From NCBI GenBank assembly GCA_037974665.1, contig CM075770.1:98000850-98064849 (forward strand): DNA of 64,000 bases, read 5' to 3'. A model generated the notes under the pieces. The model searched no databases. It was not told the DNA's origin and saw nothing but the letters and a program-made list of their open reading frames with translations. Shown piece after piece: positions 1 through 12,511 of the stretch. A program made the translations under genes and the position numbers. The DNA is from Ehretia macrophylla (lineage: Eukaryota > Streptophyta > Magnoliopsida > Boraginales > Ehretiaceae). Numbering within the stretch: position 1 is the first letter of the stretch; each line of letters opens with the position of its first letter.

Positions 1-1509
1 TGACAAAGTAGGCCATCCAACCGAACATGCATTAAACACACAATCAAACCCTAGTTTACCCATCACCAACTCACAATTCAATCTCTCAAACCACACCCAA
101 TCAACTAAAGGCATAATTTAACATTTTAAAGAAAGACAACCTAAACTTCAAATAATCATAACTTACATTCTACTAGTCCAAACCACTCCAAATCAGTTTC
201 TATCACTCACCCAATCAATCAACTAAAGGCATAATTTAACATTTTAAAGAAAGACAACCTAAACTTCAAATAATCATAACTTACATTCTACTAGTCCAAA
301 CCACTCCAAATCAGTTTCTATCACTCACCCAATCAATCAACTATATTAGCCCCCTCGGAAACCAACCAAAACACATCAAAATCATGCCCAACAATCCTAA
401 AACCCTAATGTGTCATGGCTGAAATTTCTAGACTTTAGCACCGACCTCGCAATCAAAAATTCAGTATTACAACGGCGCTACCACGTAATTAACAAATTTT
501 TAGAAATCGATGGCAATCGATTTCAACCAACACAGCTCAAGATATTCAACATTTAGCAAATTAATCAACTTTAAATACCCGAAAATAAATAATTATGCTA
601 CAACAGTTCAAATCTCGTAAGATTATATATAAATGATCCCTAGCATGCATGGAGCAATAATCTAACTTCAAATTAACATTATAACGGTTCAATAATCATT
701 TATATGCATAAACACAAAATATGAGTTTTGAGATCTAGAATTTTTCTCTCACCTTTGATGCGATATAGGCCTAGATATGCGTGCAATGCGTGCCCAACAA
801 GCAAGAACAAACTTTGGTTCAAGAGTTTTGGCCTTGGATTGCAATTTATAGGAGAAATATTGAACAAAAACTAAGTAAAAATGGGCTTGAGAGTTTCGGC
901 CATGTGTGTGTGTGTTTGTGGTGTTTTTAGCTTTATTTTGTGAGCTATTTTTAGTTATTTAACATATATAAGGCAAGTCAACAATTAAAATGCAAAGTCA
1001 AAGTTGAGCACTTTAGTATTTTTAGTGTTTTTTTGACTTTAAATTCATTTTCTTGATCACCAATGCTCAAAACAATTATTCAACACCCAAGATAGCTCAA
1101 GTAGGTTATTTTTAGGTGAAAAGAAGTTTTATATCCAAACAATTCTACCCGAGTTGGCTTAAAACTAAAAGTCGGTGTAAAAACCCTAATAAATTCCTAA
1201 GCCGATTTGAAAACCGTTTTCATCAAACACAGGTCTATTAAAGTCCGAGGACTAGGTCTAGAAGGGTTAAAAAGACCAATTTCAAAATTTTAGCGGACGT
1301 GTTTCAAAAATACTATTTACTAAAAGTCAACGATAAAATTTCTGACTCCGTTTTTTATGTAAATTTCATGAATGCACATTTAGCATGTTCTAGGAGTATT
1401 AATATCAAAATTATCACATTCTAAGTCATATAGCACATAAACATGTCAATTCACGCAAAACGAGAATAAACACACAAAACGAGACAGGATAGAAAAGTGG
1501 GGTTTCACA
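1..1509 (-). mobile_element. Partial 3' LTR of a long-LTR Ty3-like element (element 1)
   Basis: The stretch is a reverse-complement relative of the solo LTR at 3931-6782: the same landmarks appear inverted, such as the CCTACTTTGT block near position 3 and a purine-rich gagagaaa/agatctagaa segment near 725. It ends in TTTCACA at 1509, which reads as a TGTGAAACCCC LTR start on the minus strand. The rest of this LTR lies left of the window, so the element's left target duplication cannot be seen. A fossil; no intact coding sequence was seen. Confidence 0.8.
102..337. repeat. Perfect 118-bp tandem duplication inside the LTR
   Basis: Two head-to-tail copies (102-219 and 220-337) begin caactaaaggcataattt and look identical by eye. 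The solo LTR of the same family shows no such doubling, so this is probably a recent local duplication in this LTR. Confidence 0.85.
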
Positions 1510-2760
1510 TAAAGCAACCTATGAATCCCAACCAAACGAATAAGAGTCTGGTTCCATGAAAATAGCCAGGCAACCATGAATGCCTTGCTGCTTATACAAA
1601 TTCAAATGACCACCAAGGAAGAATACTACTGAATAGTCCTTAAATAAGAATTCCAGATGGTACCGTATAAGAATCCTGAACATGACTATCACATAACTAT
1701 ATCGAATAAGAATTCCAGATAATGGTGTTGAATGCCGAAAACTGAATATCAAATAAGAGTTCTTATAAAGAAGCACAATAGGAATTCCAAGAAAATACCA
1801 TGTAAGGAATCCCGAGAAAGGAGGCCAAATAAAGGCTCCGAATAAAAATGCCAAGAAGAATACTCAATAAATAATCCAAACCAAACCAAATCCCGAGAAA
1901 GAAGGCCTTTTTATGATTGTCGAAGATGGCTATCAAATAAGAAAGCCGCATAACATCTCAAATACTTGATACCAGTTGATAAATAAGAATTCCAACCATT
2001 GTTCTCCAAATAAAAATACCAAATGAGAATCCCCTCAGTCAATAGCTTGCATTAGGGTGACTCTTCTATATCCTCTTTCTTTCCTTTCTCCGCTATTGTT
2101 GTAGCAAAAGGGTCTCACCATAGGTGGAAAACTATAGAAGAACCAAGTTGTCTCGAATCTCTAGCCTCAACCCTTGAATGAACCTCTGGATCCTCTTTTT
2201 AGTAGTTTGTATCATCCTCGAAGCATAATGTGACAATTGATTAAACTGGGCTTCATACCGTGCAATAGTTAAATCCTCTTATTTGAAAGTCATAAATTCA
2301 TTTCTCCGAAGCCTTCCCACTATTGCAAGAGCTCTTCTAGACATTCTTACATCACTACAAGAGAGGAACCCCATAATATGATATGCATATAGGTAATTAT
2401 AATGCACGAGTGGCAAGTAGGTACTTATATAATTATATTTCATATAAAAGCAACTACAACTTAATGCATAAGGATTACGTAATACAACATGATTAACTAA
2501 TGTACAACCTAGCATATAGGAAACAATTGTAACATATCAAACACTTAAACATACGGTACTCATAAACCACATAGGCACATTGATCACATAAAGCACATTG
2601 TTCACATTTGGTTCACTTAACACATAATACATGCACACATAACTTTCAAAACAATTCACATCAATACTTTTACCCAGGGACCATAATTCAGAACCAGGAC
2701 TACGCTAACTAAAGCTAGTTCTACACTAACTAAAGTTAGCTCTGATACCACTCAAATAGG
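1510..2760 (-). mobile_element. Short interior of element 1 with gag remnant
   Basis: This is the 1.25-kb space between the two LTRs. On the minus strand, around 2100-2340, it resembles the end of the plant Ty3 retrotransposon gag domain (YEAQFNQLSHYA-like text). No protease, reverse transcriptase or integrase is recognisable, so the element looks non-autonomous and broken. 1510-2090 has no recognisable coding signal; it holds a loose series of gaataagaat/aatcccgag-type repeats. Confidence 0.7.
2739..2750 (-). other. Primer-binding site, initiator-Met type
   Basis: Read on the minus strand this is TGGTATCAGAGC, the usual plant primer site complementary to the initiator tRNA-Met 3' end. It sits 10 bases inside the 5' LTR that begins at 2761 and fixes the element's orientation as minus. 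Confidence 0.85.
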
Positions 2761-5700
2761 TGTCACGCCCCGACCTTGACCTATCGCTAGGCTAAGGCCG
2801 AAACATGTCATTTGTAACTCTTAGTCTTGAGATTAACAACTTAATAGCTTTAAAACCCGTGATTTATAAAGTAATAACCTGTACAACCATTAAAAGAATG
2901 CCACAAGTAGTTTTAAAAGACTTCAACATTCTCACAAGACATCGGCCTTAAAGGATTACTACATCTAGTTACAATTAACAAACCAAAAACCACATGTTCA
3001 TCATCCTAATTCTAAATCTCAAAAGAACAAAGATCAATCCTAGCTAGGTATCTAGTTAATCAAAATAATATTACAACATAATAAATGCTCAAGATTACAA
3101 AGTCATGCATTTTAACAAGAAGTAAATCTTCCTCAAGCAATGATCTAGATCACATAAAGCAGGAATCCAATCAACCACTCAACAAAGCTTGCGACCACAT
3201 GGGAGCTTGTTTGGCTAAGCCACACTTGTGATTGATCAAAAGAGAGGTGAGCTAATCCTGCATATAGCTCAGTGATGATGGAATAAGAAGAGTTTTCACA
3301 AATATTTTTTCATTTCGAAATCATCTTTATAAAATCGTGCTATACATATACTTCATATAACCAAAGTACCAAGAATAGCAAATACAGGATAATCACAATC
3401 TTAATCAAGCAACTCTACTCTCTGAGGACCTTGAGGAACCCAACAAGAGTAGGAACCATATAATAAAAGGATACAATATCACGAACTTTGTTGGAGATGG
3501 CCAGTCTCGAGCTTCTTATCAAATCATCTTCATCAAAATCAATAAGAGAGGGTACCCCAGAGACAGCCCAAACCACAGTAGCCCAAGTCCGTCCTGGCGA
3601 ACCCAACGCCGCCTAGGCGGCCCAGAACTTCTACCGTGGGGTCCATTAGATTGTTTACTTAATTGTGTCAATATATATACCTTCCATCTCTCCAGGCGAC
3701 ACCCCAAATGAGATAGGAATTCAAAATAGGAAACAAACTCGGAGGCAAGGCAACAAAGTAGGTTTCCACCAGTTAGTAATAGTAATCAAACACGTAATAG
3801 TGTATTCATGATCCAAATAAAGTTCATATAATACATAAACATGCATGAGAAGATAGACCAAGTAGGATTTCTCTGATAGCTAAGCATAATCATTAGTACC
3901 ATAAAAAGTTCATGCTAATTCGGTACTTATTATGAGACCCTGAATTTGGTCATATTTGCAATTACGTGTTTTAACTTGTTTATATGTGTTATATGTGTTA
4001 TATGAATTAAAATGTGCTAATTAAGTGATTAGTACTTCTAATACATAATATGTGAGCATTAATGAAATTTTCATAAAAATATAAATTAAAAATTTTATCG
4101 TCGATTTTTGTGAATAATGTTTGAAGCGCACGTCTGCTAAAATTTTGACACAAGTCATTTAAACGTTTTAAAAACTAGTCCTCCATTATTAATAGACCCG
4201 TATTTTAATAAAAATTATTTCTGAAACTGATTAGGAATTTAAATAGACTTTACGGGCGAAAAAGTATGTTTTTAAGCAAAAGTAGTGATTTCTGCTACAT
4301 TTAATTCTTGCGTTGACTTTTGTTGACCTAGTATATATTAAATACAAATTATATTTCATCTTAAATATTTCTAAAATGGTAAAATTAAAAAATGCATTTA
4401 AAAGACATTTGAAAAATAAATAATATGAGTTTTTCATCGTCTTTTGCAAAAATAAGCATTTTATATTAATCGTAAGTAAATATATGCTTATGAATATTAG
4501 TGATCCTCAAAATATAGTCTACTAAATATATAGTATAAGTAGATAGTATTATTATTACTATTTTTGGATAAAAAACTAAAATATCAAATTTTATCAACTT
4601 TGACCAAGTTGGCTAGCTTTGACTTTGCCTATAAGATGACTACACACATTAAAACAAAGCAAAACACCCCATTTACACACACATTGCAGCCTTGAGAATT
4701 GGGAGAAAGAAGGAAAAACATTTTCAAGGTTTTCAAAGCATTTTTCAAAGGAAAAACTTCAATTCAAGTCTGTTTGCTTCCGTTCAAAGCTTCAAATTAC
4801 TTGTTGGACACCTATTCTACACATTTCTAACATTGTTTGGGATCAAAGGTGAGAGAAAAAAATAGATCTAGAAATTAAAGTTCATGTCAAATTTTATTTA
4901 ATGCATGTATAGTTATTGTTTTGTTAAATTGTTTATAGATTATTGCTAAATAGTTGATAAAAACCAACTTGATGAGTTTATAGCCATTTTGAACGGTTGT
5001 AACATGTATTTTTATTTTTCGGGTATTTAATTGATAATTTGGCTTGTTTGTTGAATAATTGTTGTTGTAGTGGTTGGAATTTTGTTGCTTCTAAAAGTTT
5101 GTTAATTGCGGGGTAATAAAGTTGTAATGCTGAACTTTTGATTGGAATGTTGTAACAAAAGTCCAAAAAATTCAGCCTTGTGCATTGCCAAAATTAGGGT
5201 TGTCGGGATTGTTTTGAATGGCTTTTGGTTGGTTTCTAATGGGGTTATTGAAGTTGCATGTGTGATTGAGTGTTAGAAAGTGGTTTAGAGGTTATTGGAT
5301 TTCTAGATTGTAAGTTATGACTTTTAGAAGTTTGTTTAGTCTTTCTTTAAAATGTTGATATATTGTCTTGGGTTGTTTGGGTAGTGTTTGAGTAATTGAT
5401 TCTTGAATTGTTGTTGATTAGGTTCGGAATTGAATATATGTTAAATGCATGTTGAGTTGGATGGCCTACTTTGTCTTCTAACTTAATTGTTTCAGAATTG
5501 TATAGTTGTTGATTGTTAAATGTTGTTTAATTGGTTGTTGAAATATTGTTTGTTAATTGTTGAAATACGGGAATTGGGCACTTTTGTTGCTGATATCTCA
5601 GAATATTGATTGATTGTTGATACAAAACCATAAGGAGCACGCTCGGGGTTAATCCGGGGTGTAGCCAAAGTGGACATTACCTTCTTTGTAGCGCGCTCGG

Positions 5701-8195
5701 GGTTAATCCGGGGCGTTACATTGTTAACTGATTAATTGATTGTTGAATTTAATCGAGGGGCGACCTACGTTGTTGTCCTCTCTGAGCGTGTTGATTGCAT
5801 GATTGGGTGATTAGTTGTGCATGTGAATGTTTATAACAATTGTTATCGGGCTTGGTTGTGTTGTGTTACCCTGGGTGGTCTCGGGTTTGCCAGGCGATAA
5901 CCCGACCACCATGACCAATTCCCTCACTCGTATGGATGAGGAAATCCATGGGTGCTAGGTCGTACTATCAGGGTTTCCAGATTCTCTTGAGTAGGAGTAA
6001 CAAGGTGGGAATGTTAAAGTTCGTGAAAGGATTGGATAGAGTCCAACGACTTCAAAGGAACAAGTGTATCGTATCCTTACTGATTATTTACTTTTATTGC
6101 TGAATTTGTATTGTTATTAATGTTTATTGTGTGTTATTGCTCATAGGATGATTTCCCAAGTAGTAAAGTAAATGTTTTCAAAAGATCTTTCGAATCCTCA
6201 CTGAACTTTGTTATATATAAGCTCACCCTCATTTGTTTTTACTTGTTTAGGTGTTACTAAGCCAGATCTTGGGTATGTCACTAAGGAAGCTGAGAATGTG
6301 CATTTTGTTGAGAAGTCTTATGTGCCAGAGTCCTATCCATGATGTTTTGGCTAATGTCCTCTTTTTGTTGTCTTGGAATATTAGAATCAGTAGTAATGTA
6401 TTTACTTTGGAGTATGTATTGTATAAGATGTTATAAAGTATTGGAAAGTATTATACTAGTTTAGTTGTCTTACTTTTCAAACATGAATAGGTTGCTAGAC
6501 TAGCTTATGTATATTATGCATGTGTATAGTTTGGGTTATGGATGATGTTGGAACGGAGGCGTATAACCTATGGTTGAATTGTTGAATGGTTGTTTAATAC
6601 ATGGTATTGGTTATGTTGTATGTTGTTGAATGTTGATGGAGTTGTTGTTGAAGTTTGAAGTTGGTTGTGTGATGTTATTAAGGACTGGTTTAGAGTACTG
6701 ATGTCTATATTACATACGTTATATTGCCAAAATTATGTTGCGTCCTGACTAATTGTAAAGGGGGTCGAGTTAGGGCGTGACACTCATAGCTAGGTTCTAA
6801 TGCAATGTATTACATATGTAAGATAAAGGATAACTTATATGTTCAATGCTTACCAAATAAGAGTGCAAGAAGGTTCATGGAACAAGTTAGAGACAACAGA
6901 ACAAAGTGTGCAAAGAAAGGGAGCAAAAGAGGCTAAGTAAGTGAAGGGGAACAGGGGAGTCGAACAACACCTAACTTAACCAATAAATCACCGATCTTCC
7001 TAAACTCTAAATGATCTGATTTTGGTAAAGAATTCAATCTTATCGAAAGTAGATAGTTCTAAAATCAAACGGAACTCAATTTGGAGTTGAATTGAGTGAG
7101 ATATGGCCTTTAGGAAAACATCGCGCAAATTTGTCATCATAGTCAAATAAGAAGTCGGACGAACCACTCATCCGACTTGCTTCTTAAGACATTTCCAGTG
7201 GATGTCAAATGAACTTGTCCAGCTAAGGAAAATCAGCTCCAAGTTTTGCAAGCCTAGTACCAACTCTCTCCTACCTCTTGCAACACATGAACACACAACT
7301 CATCCTAACTTCATCAACACTTTAGTAACCCAACCTAGCATGCTAAAACATCCACCAATCAAACAACCCTATCAAGGAACCAAAGAGATCAACAACCTTA
7401 ACATATACAACATCTTCAAGGGGAATTTCTCATGTTACCATTTATTGATGCAATAACTACACCCAATAACACAAATCAAGATTGAGTCACACCCACATCT
7501 CTCCCTAGTTCGTTTGAGCATAATTAAGCAAATGGTAGCCCTAAACAAGCTCTTGTAATCATCAACCCACCAACCAAAACTCAAATCACAAGATAAGCAT
7601 GCATAATCTTAGGTTAAGCTCAATAAGTAGATATGGTACATGATCAAGCAAGATGGTATCTTTGTAAAGCCATAGATTTGTATGAAAACATCCCCCACCT
7701 TTGTCTTTGAGTTTAGAATGCAAGAAATGGTGGTAGGAAGCATGAAGATGACTTGAAATGCCTTCCATCTTCCTTCTCTTTCTCTTTTTTTCTTTATTCT
7801 TTCCTTTCTATGGTCTAAATTATGAGTATATGTAGTGTGTGTATCGTGTGGGTGTATGTGTTTTCTGATGTGTGTGTGTGTGTATGTGTTGTAATGTGCG
7901 TATATAGATAGGATATTTTAGTTTGGTTGCCAAAAGACCACCGTGCCCCCAACTAAATGCACTACTACTAGTTTTCCATTTTAGTTGATTCTCAACTATT
8001 TGGTTAGTTATTGTAGTGTAGTAAATTCTAATTATCACCTACGACATCTAAAGCACATAAATGCACATTAAACATGAGCACGTAAAATGATATAAATGCA
8101 TATTAATTAATGTAATTGCATATTAAATGATGCAAAAATACATGAAATACTATAAAATGCATATGACTCTATACTGGCTCGGTTTGGGGTCTCAC
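2761..8195 (-). mobile_element. 5' LTR of element 1, split by a nested solo LTR
   Basis: The LTR begins tgtcacgccccgacc at 2761 and ends ggggtctcaca at 8195, a TG...CA pair. Removing the nested insertion (3931-6787) leaves about 2.58 kb. Its 3412-3780 part carries the CAACAAAGTAGG block also present in related LTRs. 6788-8195 holds no recognisable gene, only AT-rich LTR sequence with a short GT-rich tract near 7870. The 8195 end abuts the Tat fossil, which the element interrupted. Confidence 0.8.
3931..6782 (+). mobile_element. Solo LTR nested in element 1, opposite orientation
   Basis: This runs from tatgagaccctgaat to gttagggcgtgaca and is homologous to element 1's own LTRs in the reverse direction. 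Flanking CTTAT (3926-3930) and CTCAT (6783-6787) make a 5-bp target duplication with one mismatch. There is no interior, primer site or coding region, so it is a solo LTR left by LTR-LTR recombination. Confidence 0.85.
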
Positions 8196-8212
8196 ATGGT
8201 GGGCCAGAAATA

Positions 8213-8869
8213 CTAAGTGATCAGGGCTTGATTGACTAAGCTACGACCCCCGGAGTAATTACTGCATTGTCCTTTGTGGCGCTCAGCCATCACGTATTCA
8301 GCTTCGGCTGCTACGAGACAATGGAGGTATGGGCCTAAATAGGACCTCTTATACAACTTGTCCTTGATGAGATAGAACCTGCTTCCTTTAGCTTGTATCG
8401 TCCTTGCTTCATATTTGCCTTCGGGAATTATCGCATCCCTCAAATATGCTACCAGTGGAGTCATCCAAGAGTCTTCTCCGTCTATGGTCATTGCTGTTTC
8501 CGCTAGTTCATCTTCCAATGCCGACTTGCCTAAGACTACCAATGAGATCGTCCTTTCATGTTCGGACTTAGCTGCCGAACCCAAAGTGCCGAGGGAGTCA
8601 GCGCTCTTGTTATGTTCCCGGCTTATCTGATTGAGCCTCAACTCCCTGAACTCCATTGTCAGCCCCTTTAAAGCCTGGAGGTAACGGACCATCCGTTCTC
8701 CCTTTGCTTGGTACCTACTGTTCCACTGATTTACCACCAATTGCGAGTCACTGTGAGCCTCGACCTTGGTTGCCCCGAGGCTCTTTATCCAGGACAATCC
8801 TACCAGCAAGGCTTCATATTCAGCCTCATTGTTAGTCACCTTAAAACTGCACCTTACTACCTTTTCCAT
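8213..8869 (-). mobile_element. Tat fossil: archaeal-type RNase H and integrase N-terminus
   Basis: The first part reads NNEAEYEALLVGL and HSDSQLVVNQ, the hallmark text of the additional RNase H of Tat elements. The end reads like the start of the integrase zinc-binding region (AERHKGQC). Part of a fossil element; the adjoining piece at 8895-9000 holds the start of the same RNase H domain (QLFVDDSS). Confidence 0.85.
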
Positions 8870-8894
8870 TGTGATCCCCTCCAGATTCTTTATG

Positions 8895-9493
8895 TCATGC
8901 CGAGACCCTCACCTCTCGTGTACTTGAATCATCCACGAATAGCTGCCACGGTTTCCCTACTTCTGGGGATGACGAGATTGCTACGACCTCGTCTTTTTTA
9001 GTGAAATCAGCGAGAAAGTCGGCCAAAGCCTGAGATTTAATTACTGTCCGAGGCTGGTAAACAATGTCAAACTCCGTCAACCCCACGACCCATTTTGCCA
9101 GTCTGCCCAACAAGTCTGGTTTGTGCAAGATGGATCTAAGTGGGTAGGCCGTTGTCACTATTATTCGGTGAGCCTAGAAGTATGGCTTGAGCTTTTTTGC
9201 TGCGGTGACTAATGCTAAAGCTAACTTCTCTATTTGGCTGTGATGGCTTCCGGATCTATGAATGCCTTGCTAACATAATAAATTGGTGACTGTCGGCGTT
9301 CTTCTTCTCTTACTAACACAGCACTAACAACCGATTTTGATACCGACAGATAGAGCAAGAGATCTTCCCCGAGCTTCGGTTTTGCCAACAAAGGTGGTTT
9401 GCTGAGGTATCCCTTGAGTCGATGGAAAAATTCTTCACACTCTTGCGTCCACTCGAATTTTTTTTTCTTCTTCAATGCTGCAAAGAAAGGCAA
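8895..9493 (-). mobile_element. Tat fossil: Ty3 RNase H and connection
   Basis: Minus-strand frames show FEWTQECEEFFHRLKGYLS, YYVSKAF and DIVYQPRTVIKSQALADFLA. This is the RT-linked RNase H followed by the tether that leads into the second RNase H. Confidence 0.85.
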
Positions 9494-9603
9494 GCACCTA
9501 TCTGTACACTTGGGATGAACCGCGTGAGCATCGAGATTCTGCCGGTTAGTTTTGATACTTCTTTCATGGTTTTTGGGAAGGACAAACCCTGTATTGCCCG
9601 GAT

Positions 9604-10274
9604 CTAATCCGGATGTGCTTCAATGCCGCGCCTGGTTACCAAATACCCCAGAAACTTTCCTGCATTGACTCTGAAAGTGCACTTAGCGAGATTTTGCTTT
9701 ATCCAGTATTCTCTCAGCACATCCAACATCTGACGCAAGTGAGATACATGGTCTTCGGCCGACAAGGACTTTACCAGCATATCGTCAATGTAAACCCCAT
9801 AGTTTTTCCCAACTGTCATTCAAACATGTGGTTGACTAATCATTGATATGTGGCCCCTGCATTCTTCAGCCCGAAGGGCATCCATTTGTAGTAGTATATT
9901 CCTTTTTTCGTCATGAAAGCTGTCTTCTCTTGGTCCGCAGGGTGCATTAGAATTTGGTTATACCCTGAGAAGGCGTCCATGAAGCTAAGCAACTTATGTC
10001 CGGCTGTTGCATCTACCATAGCATTTATACGGGGCAGAGGGTATGGGTCTTTCGACCAAGACTTGTTCAAATCAATGAAGTCTATGCAAACTCGCCATTT
10101 TTTGCCTTTCTTGGGTACCACAACAACATTAGCCAACCACTCCGGGTATTGCACCTGCCTGATCGAGCTATTCTTTAGTAATTTACAGACCTTCTCGTTT
10201 ACGATTCTGTTGTGCTTAACAGTAAACTTACGCCTCTTCTGCTGAATCGGCTTATGACTGGGATCCATGTTCAA
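9604..10274 (-). mobile_element. Tat fossil: reverse transcriptase core
   Basis: Recognisable RT landmarks are WLANVVVVPKKGKKWRVCID, DPYPLPRIN, FMDAFSGYNQI, YYYKWMPFGLKNAGATYQ and the YIDDMLVKS active-site block. The closest type is the plant Ty3 Tat/Athila group. Fossil. Confidence 0.9.
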
Positions 10275-10595
10275 CTTGTGCGCGGTGACCTGAAGGTTAA
10301 CGCCGGTTATGTCTGCATGACTCCAAGCGAATCAGTCTTTATACTCTTCCAACAAGTTCACCAAGTCGTTTCTTATCTTGGGGGCCAACCGTGCTCCGAT
10401 CTTCATGGTTATCTCATGATTTCCTAGGTCCAAGTGCACGTCTTCTGTATCCTCAGGGCCTGGTTACTTATAGCCCCTTTGCTGTAATTGATATTTGGTA
10501 TCTTGACTAGCTGCAGGCATGTCTGGCTTTGGCTTAAGCGTAGTGGCATAACATCATTATGCCTCTTCAGGATCCCCTTTGATCTTTCGATTTTC

Positions 10596-11264
10596 CTAAG
10601 GAGATGGGAACCGCAGAACCTGATGGTAAGTGAAAAGTACGACCTTCAACTGGTGTATCCAGGGTCTCCCCATAATCAGATTATATGTGGATGAGCATTC
10701 CACTACCAAGTACTTCGTTAGTGTGTGAACATCCTTTGCCCAAGTGGACAGGGTAATCTTCCCAAGTATGTGCTTTGTCTCACTGCTGAATCTAGTGAGT
10801 GGTACTGCCCGCTTCACAAGTTGAGAGTCCTTAATCCCTATCTCCCGCAGCGTTCTAGCCATCAGTATATTAGCCAAATTCCCTATGTTCACTAGGATCG
10901 GTTTAACTTTAAATCCGGCTATTATTAGTTCTATCACTAGGGAACAATGGTGCCCATCCAGAATTTCTTCCTCGTCCTCGTGGCTGAAGCTCAGGTTGTA
11001 CTATGGTCTAGCCGCTACACTCTGCTGGGCTATCATAACTTCACTGGCCTTCCATCTCTTGGCATTCTTTTTAGCCGCCGAAGTTGATTCGTCAATGACC
11101 TCGAACCCTCCAATGATGCACCCAATGGTCAGGGTTGGCTCTGGTGGCCCCATTGGTTTTTCCTGAGGCTCTCTATCTATACCTCCCAATTGCCTCCTTC
11201 CTCTCTCTGTCAAAAATTGAGTCAAGAATCCCCTTTTGAGTATGTTGAGAACTTTGACTCTCAA
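10596..11264 (-). mobile_element. Tat fossil: protease region
   Basis: Minus-strand text such as IIAGFKVKPILVNIGNLANI, followed by YNLIMGRPWIHQLK, matches the retropepsin region between gag and RT in Tat-type polyproteins. The upstream part (11001-11264) contains the GGFEVIDESTSAAKKNAKR linker typical of this junction. 10275-10595 between protease and RT is degraded linker. Confidence 0.75.
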
Positions 11265-11312
11265 GTCTAAACAGTCTGTTATAACGTTCCCATGATCGTT
11301 GTGAAATTCATA

Positions 11313-12462
11313 TCATAATCTGTTATCTCTGCGATTAGGGTGGGATTTCAATTTGTCCAGCCAGCGCACATTGGGTAGGAGCTTCAGCTTGTTAACGCAC
11401 TCCGAGTGACTGATGAACAAATTATACACCAGCTTTATTGGATTCTTTTTCTTATCCCCACTGAATAACCTTCGTCCGGATAGTCGTGGCATTTCGTCAC
11501 CCATGTTGGCTAGGACCGAGATTGCATGCCGACCTTGGAATGTGTATGGTTGGTTAAGCTGTGGATTTGTGCGCCGATTCTTCATCTTATTTGTTTATGC
11601 TCGATATGGGTAATGTCTTCCGCCCATCTCCTCTTTCCATCTCATTACTCCCTTGGCGTCTTCTACAATTTCTTTCATGCTCCCGTATGCGTTCATTACC
11701 AACTCCTTATACAAATCAAATTTCGATAACAACCCTTGCTGGAAAGCGGACATGGCCATCTTTTGATTACACTGCAGGATGCCGATCATCTCTTCATTGA
11801 ACCTCTGCATGTAAACCCTTAGGGTCTCATTCATTCTTTGGCACACTTTGTATAGATCACTTGCTTTCTTTTTGGCCTTTTTGCTAGGAGTGAACTGTTT
11901 TGCAAATTGCATCATCAACTGGGCGAATGAGCCGATGCTGCGGTTTGGCAGGCTGGTGTACCATATGAGTGTCAAACCTGTTAAACTAGAGCCAAAGCTC
12001 TTACACATGCAGGCTTCCTTCTGTACTGGTGTTATATTTGTATCATCATCCCCTGGTGAAAGTCCTTCTTTCCATCATAAAGCTTCCATTGTGGCATATG
12101 TAATTTTGCAAGCATTTTTTCCAACTCGATGTGGCTTTGGAAATAGGAATCGTCATGCCTGTACTCAGTGATTTGGGTCATCCCTGGTTTTAGTGGCTGA
12201 GGTTGTCTCTTGGATTAGAGGCTGCGTCCCCGGGCTATCCGCAAGTACTTGCATTGGTATTCCCATCCTAGTTGCTGGCGGGGGTGTCTGATAGGACATT
12301 TCCCCGGGAGTAGCCATCAGGGCTTCCAACTTCTGCTTCAACTCTTCATTTTCCTTGCGGGCCATATCTCTCTCTATCGAGGTTTCATTCAATTGGGCCT
12401 CCAGTATTGTCTACAAGGCGTTCAGTCTCTCCTCTAAGTTGCTCTCCTGTCCGGCCATCTCA
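11313..12462 (-). mobile_element. Tat fossil: gag region
   Basis: A gag domain of plant Ty3 type is readable at about 11595-12008 (LTLIWYTSLPNRSIGSFAQL, then FAKQFTPSKKAKKKASDLYK). A coiled, charged N-terminal part lies at 12165-12462 (RDMARKENEELKQKLEAL). The gag start is probably near 12462, about 30 bases inside the primer site. Fossil. Confidence 0.8.
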
Positions 12463-12491
12463 AATTCCAATTCTACCTCAGTTGCCAGTAG

Positions 12492-12509
12492 CCCCATGGT
12501 GGGCACCAA
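12492..12509 (-). other. Probable primer-binding site of the Tat fossil
   Basis: The minus strand reads TGGTGCCCACCATGGGGC two bases inside the LTR end, the position and form expected for a Tat-type primer site. I did not identify the tRNA with certainty. Confidence 0.6.
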
Positions 12510-12511
12510 AT

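Noticed and set aside
8415-11800. Plus-strand ORFs of 60-110 codons across the Tat region
   Set aside because: They are antisense to recognisable RT, RNase H, protease and gag text on the minus strand and show no family signature.
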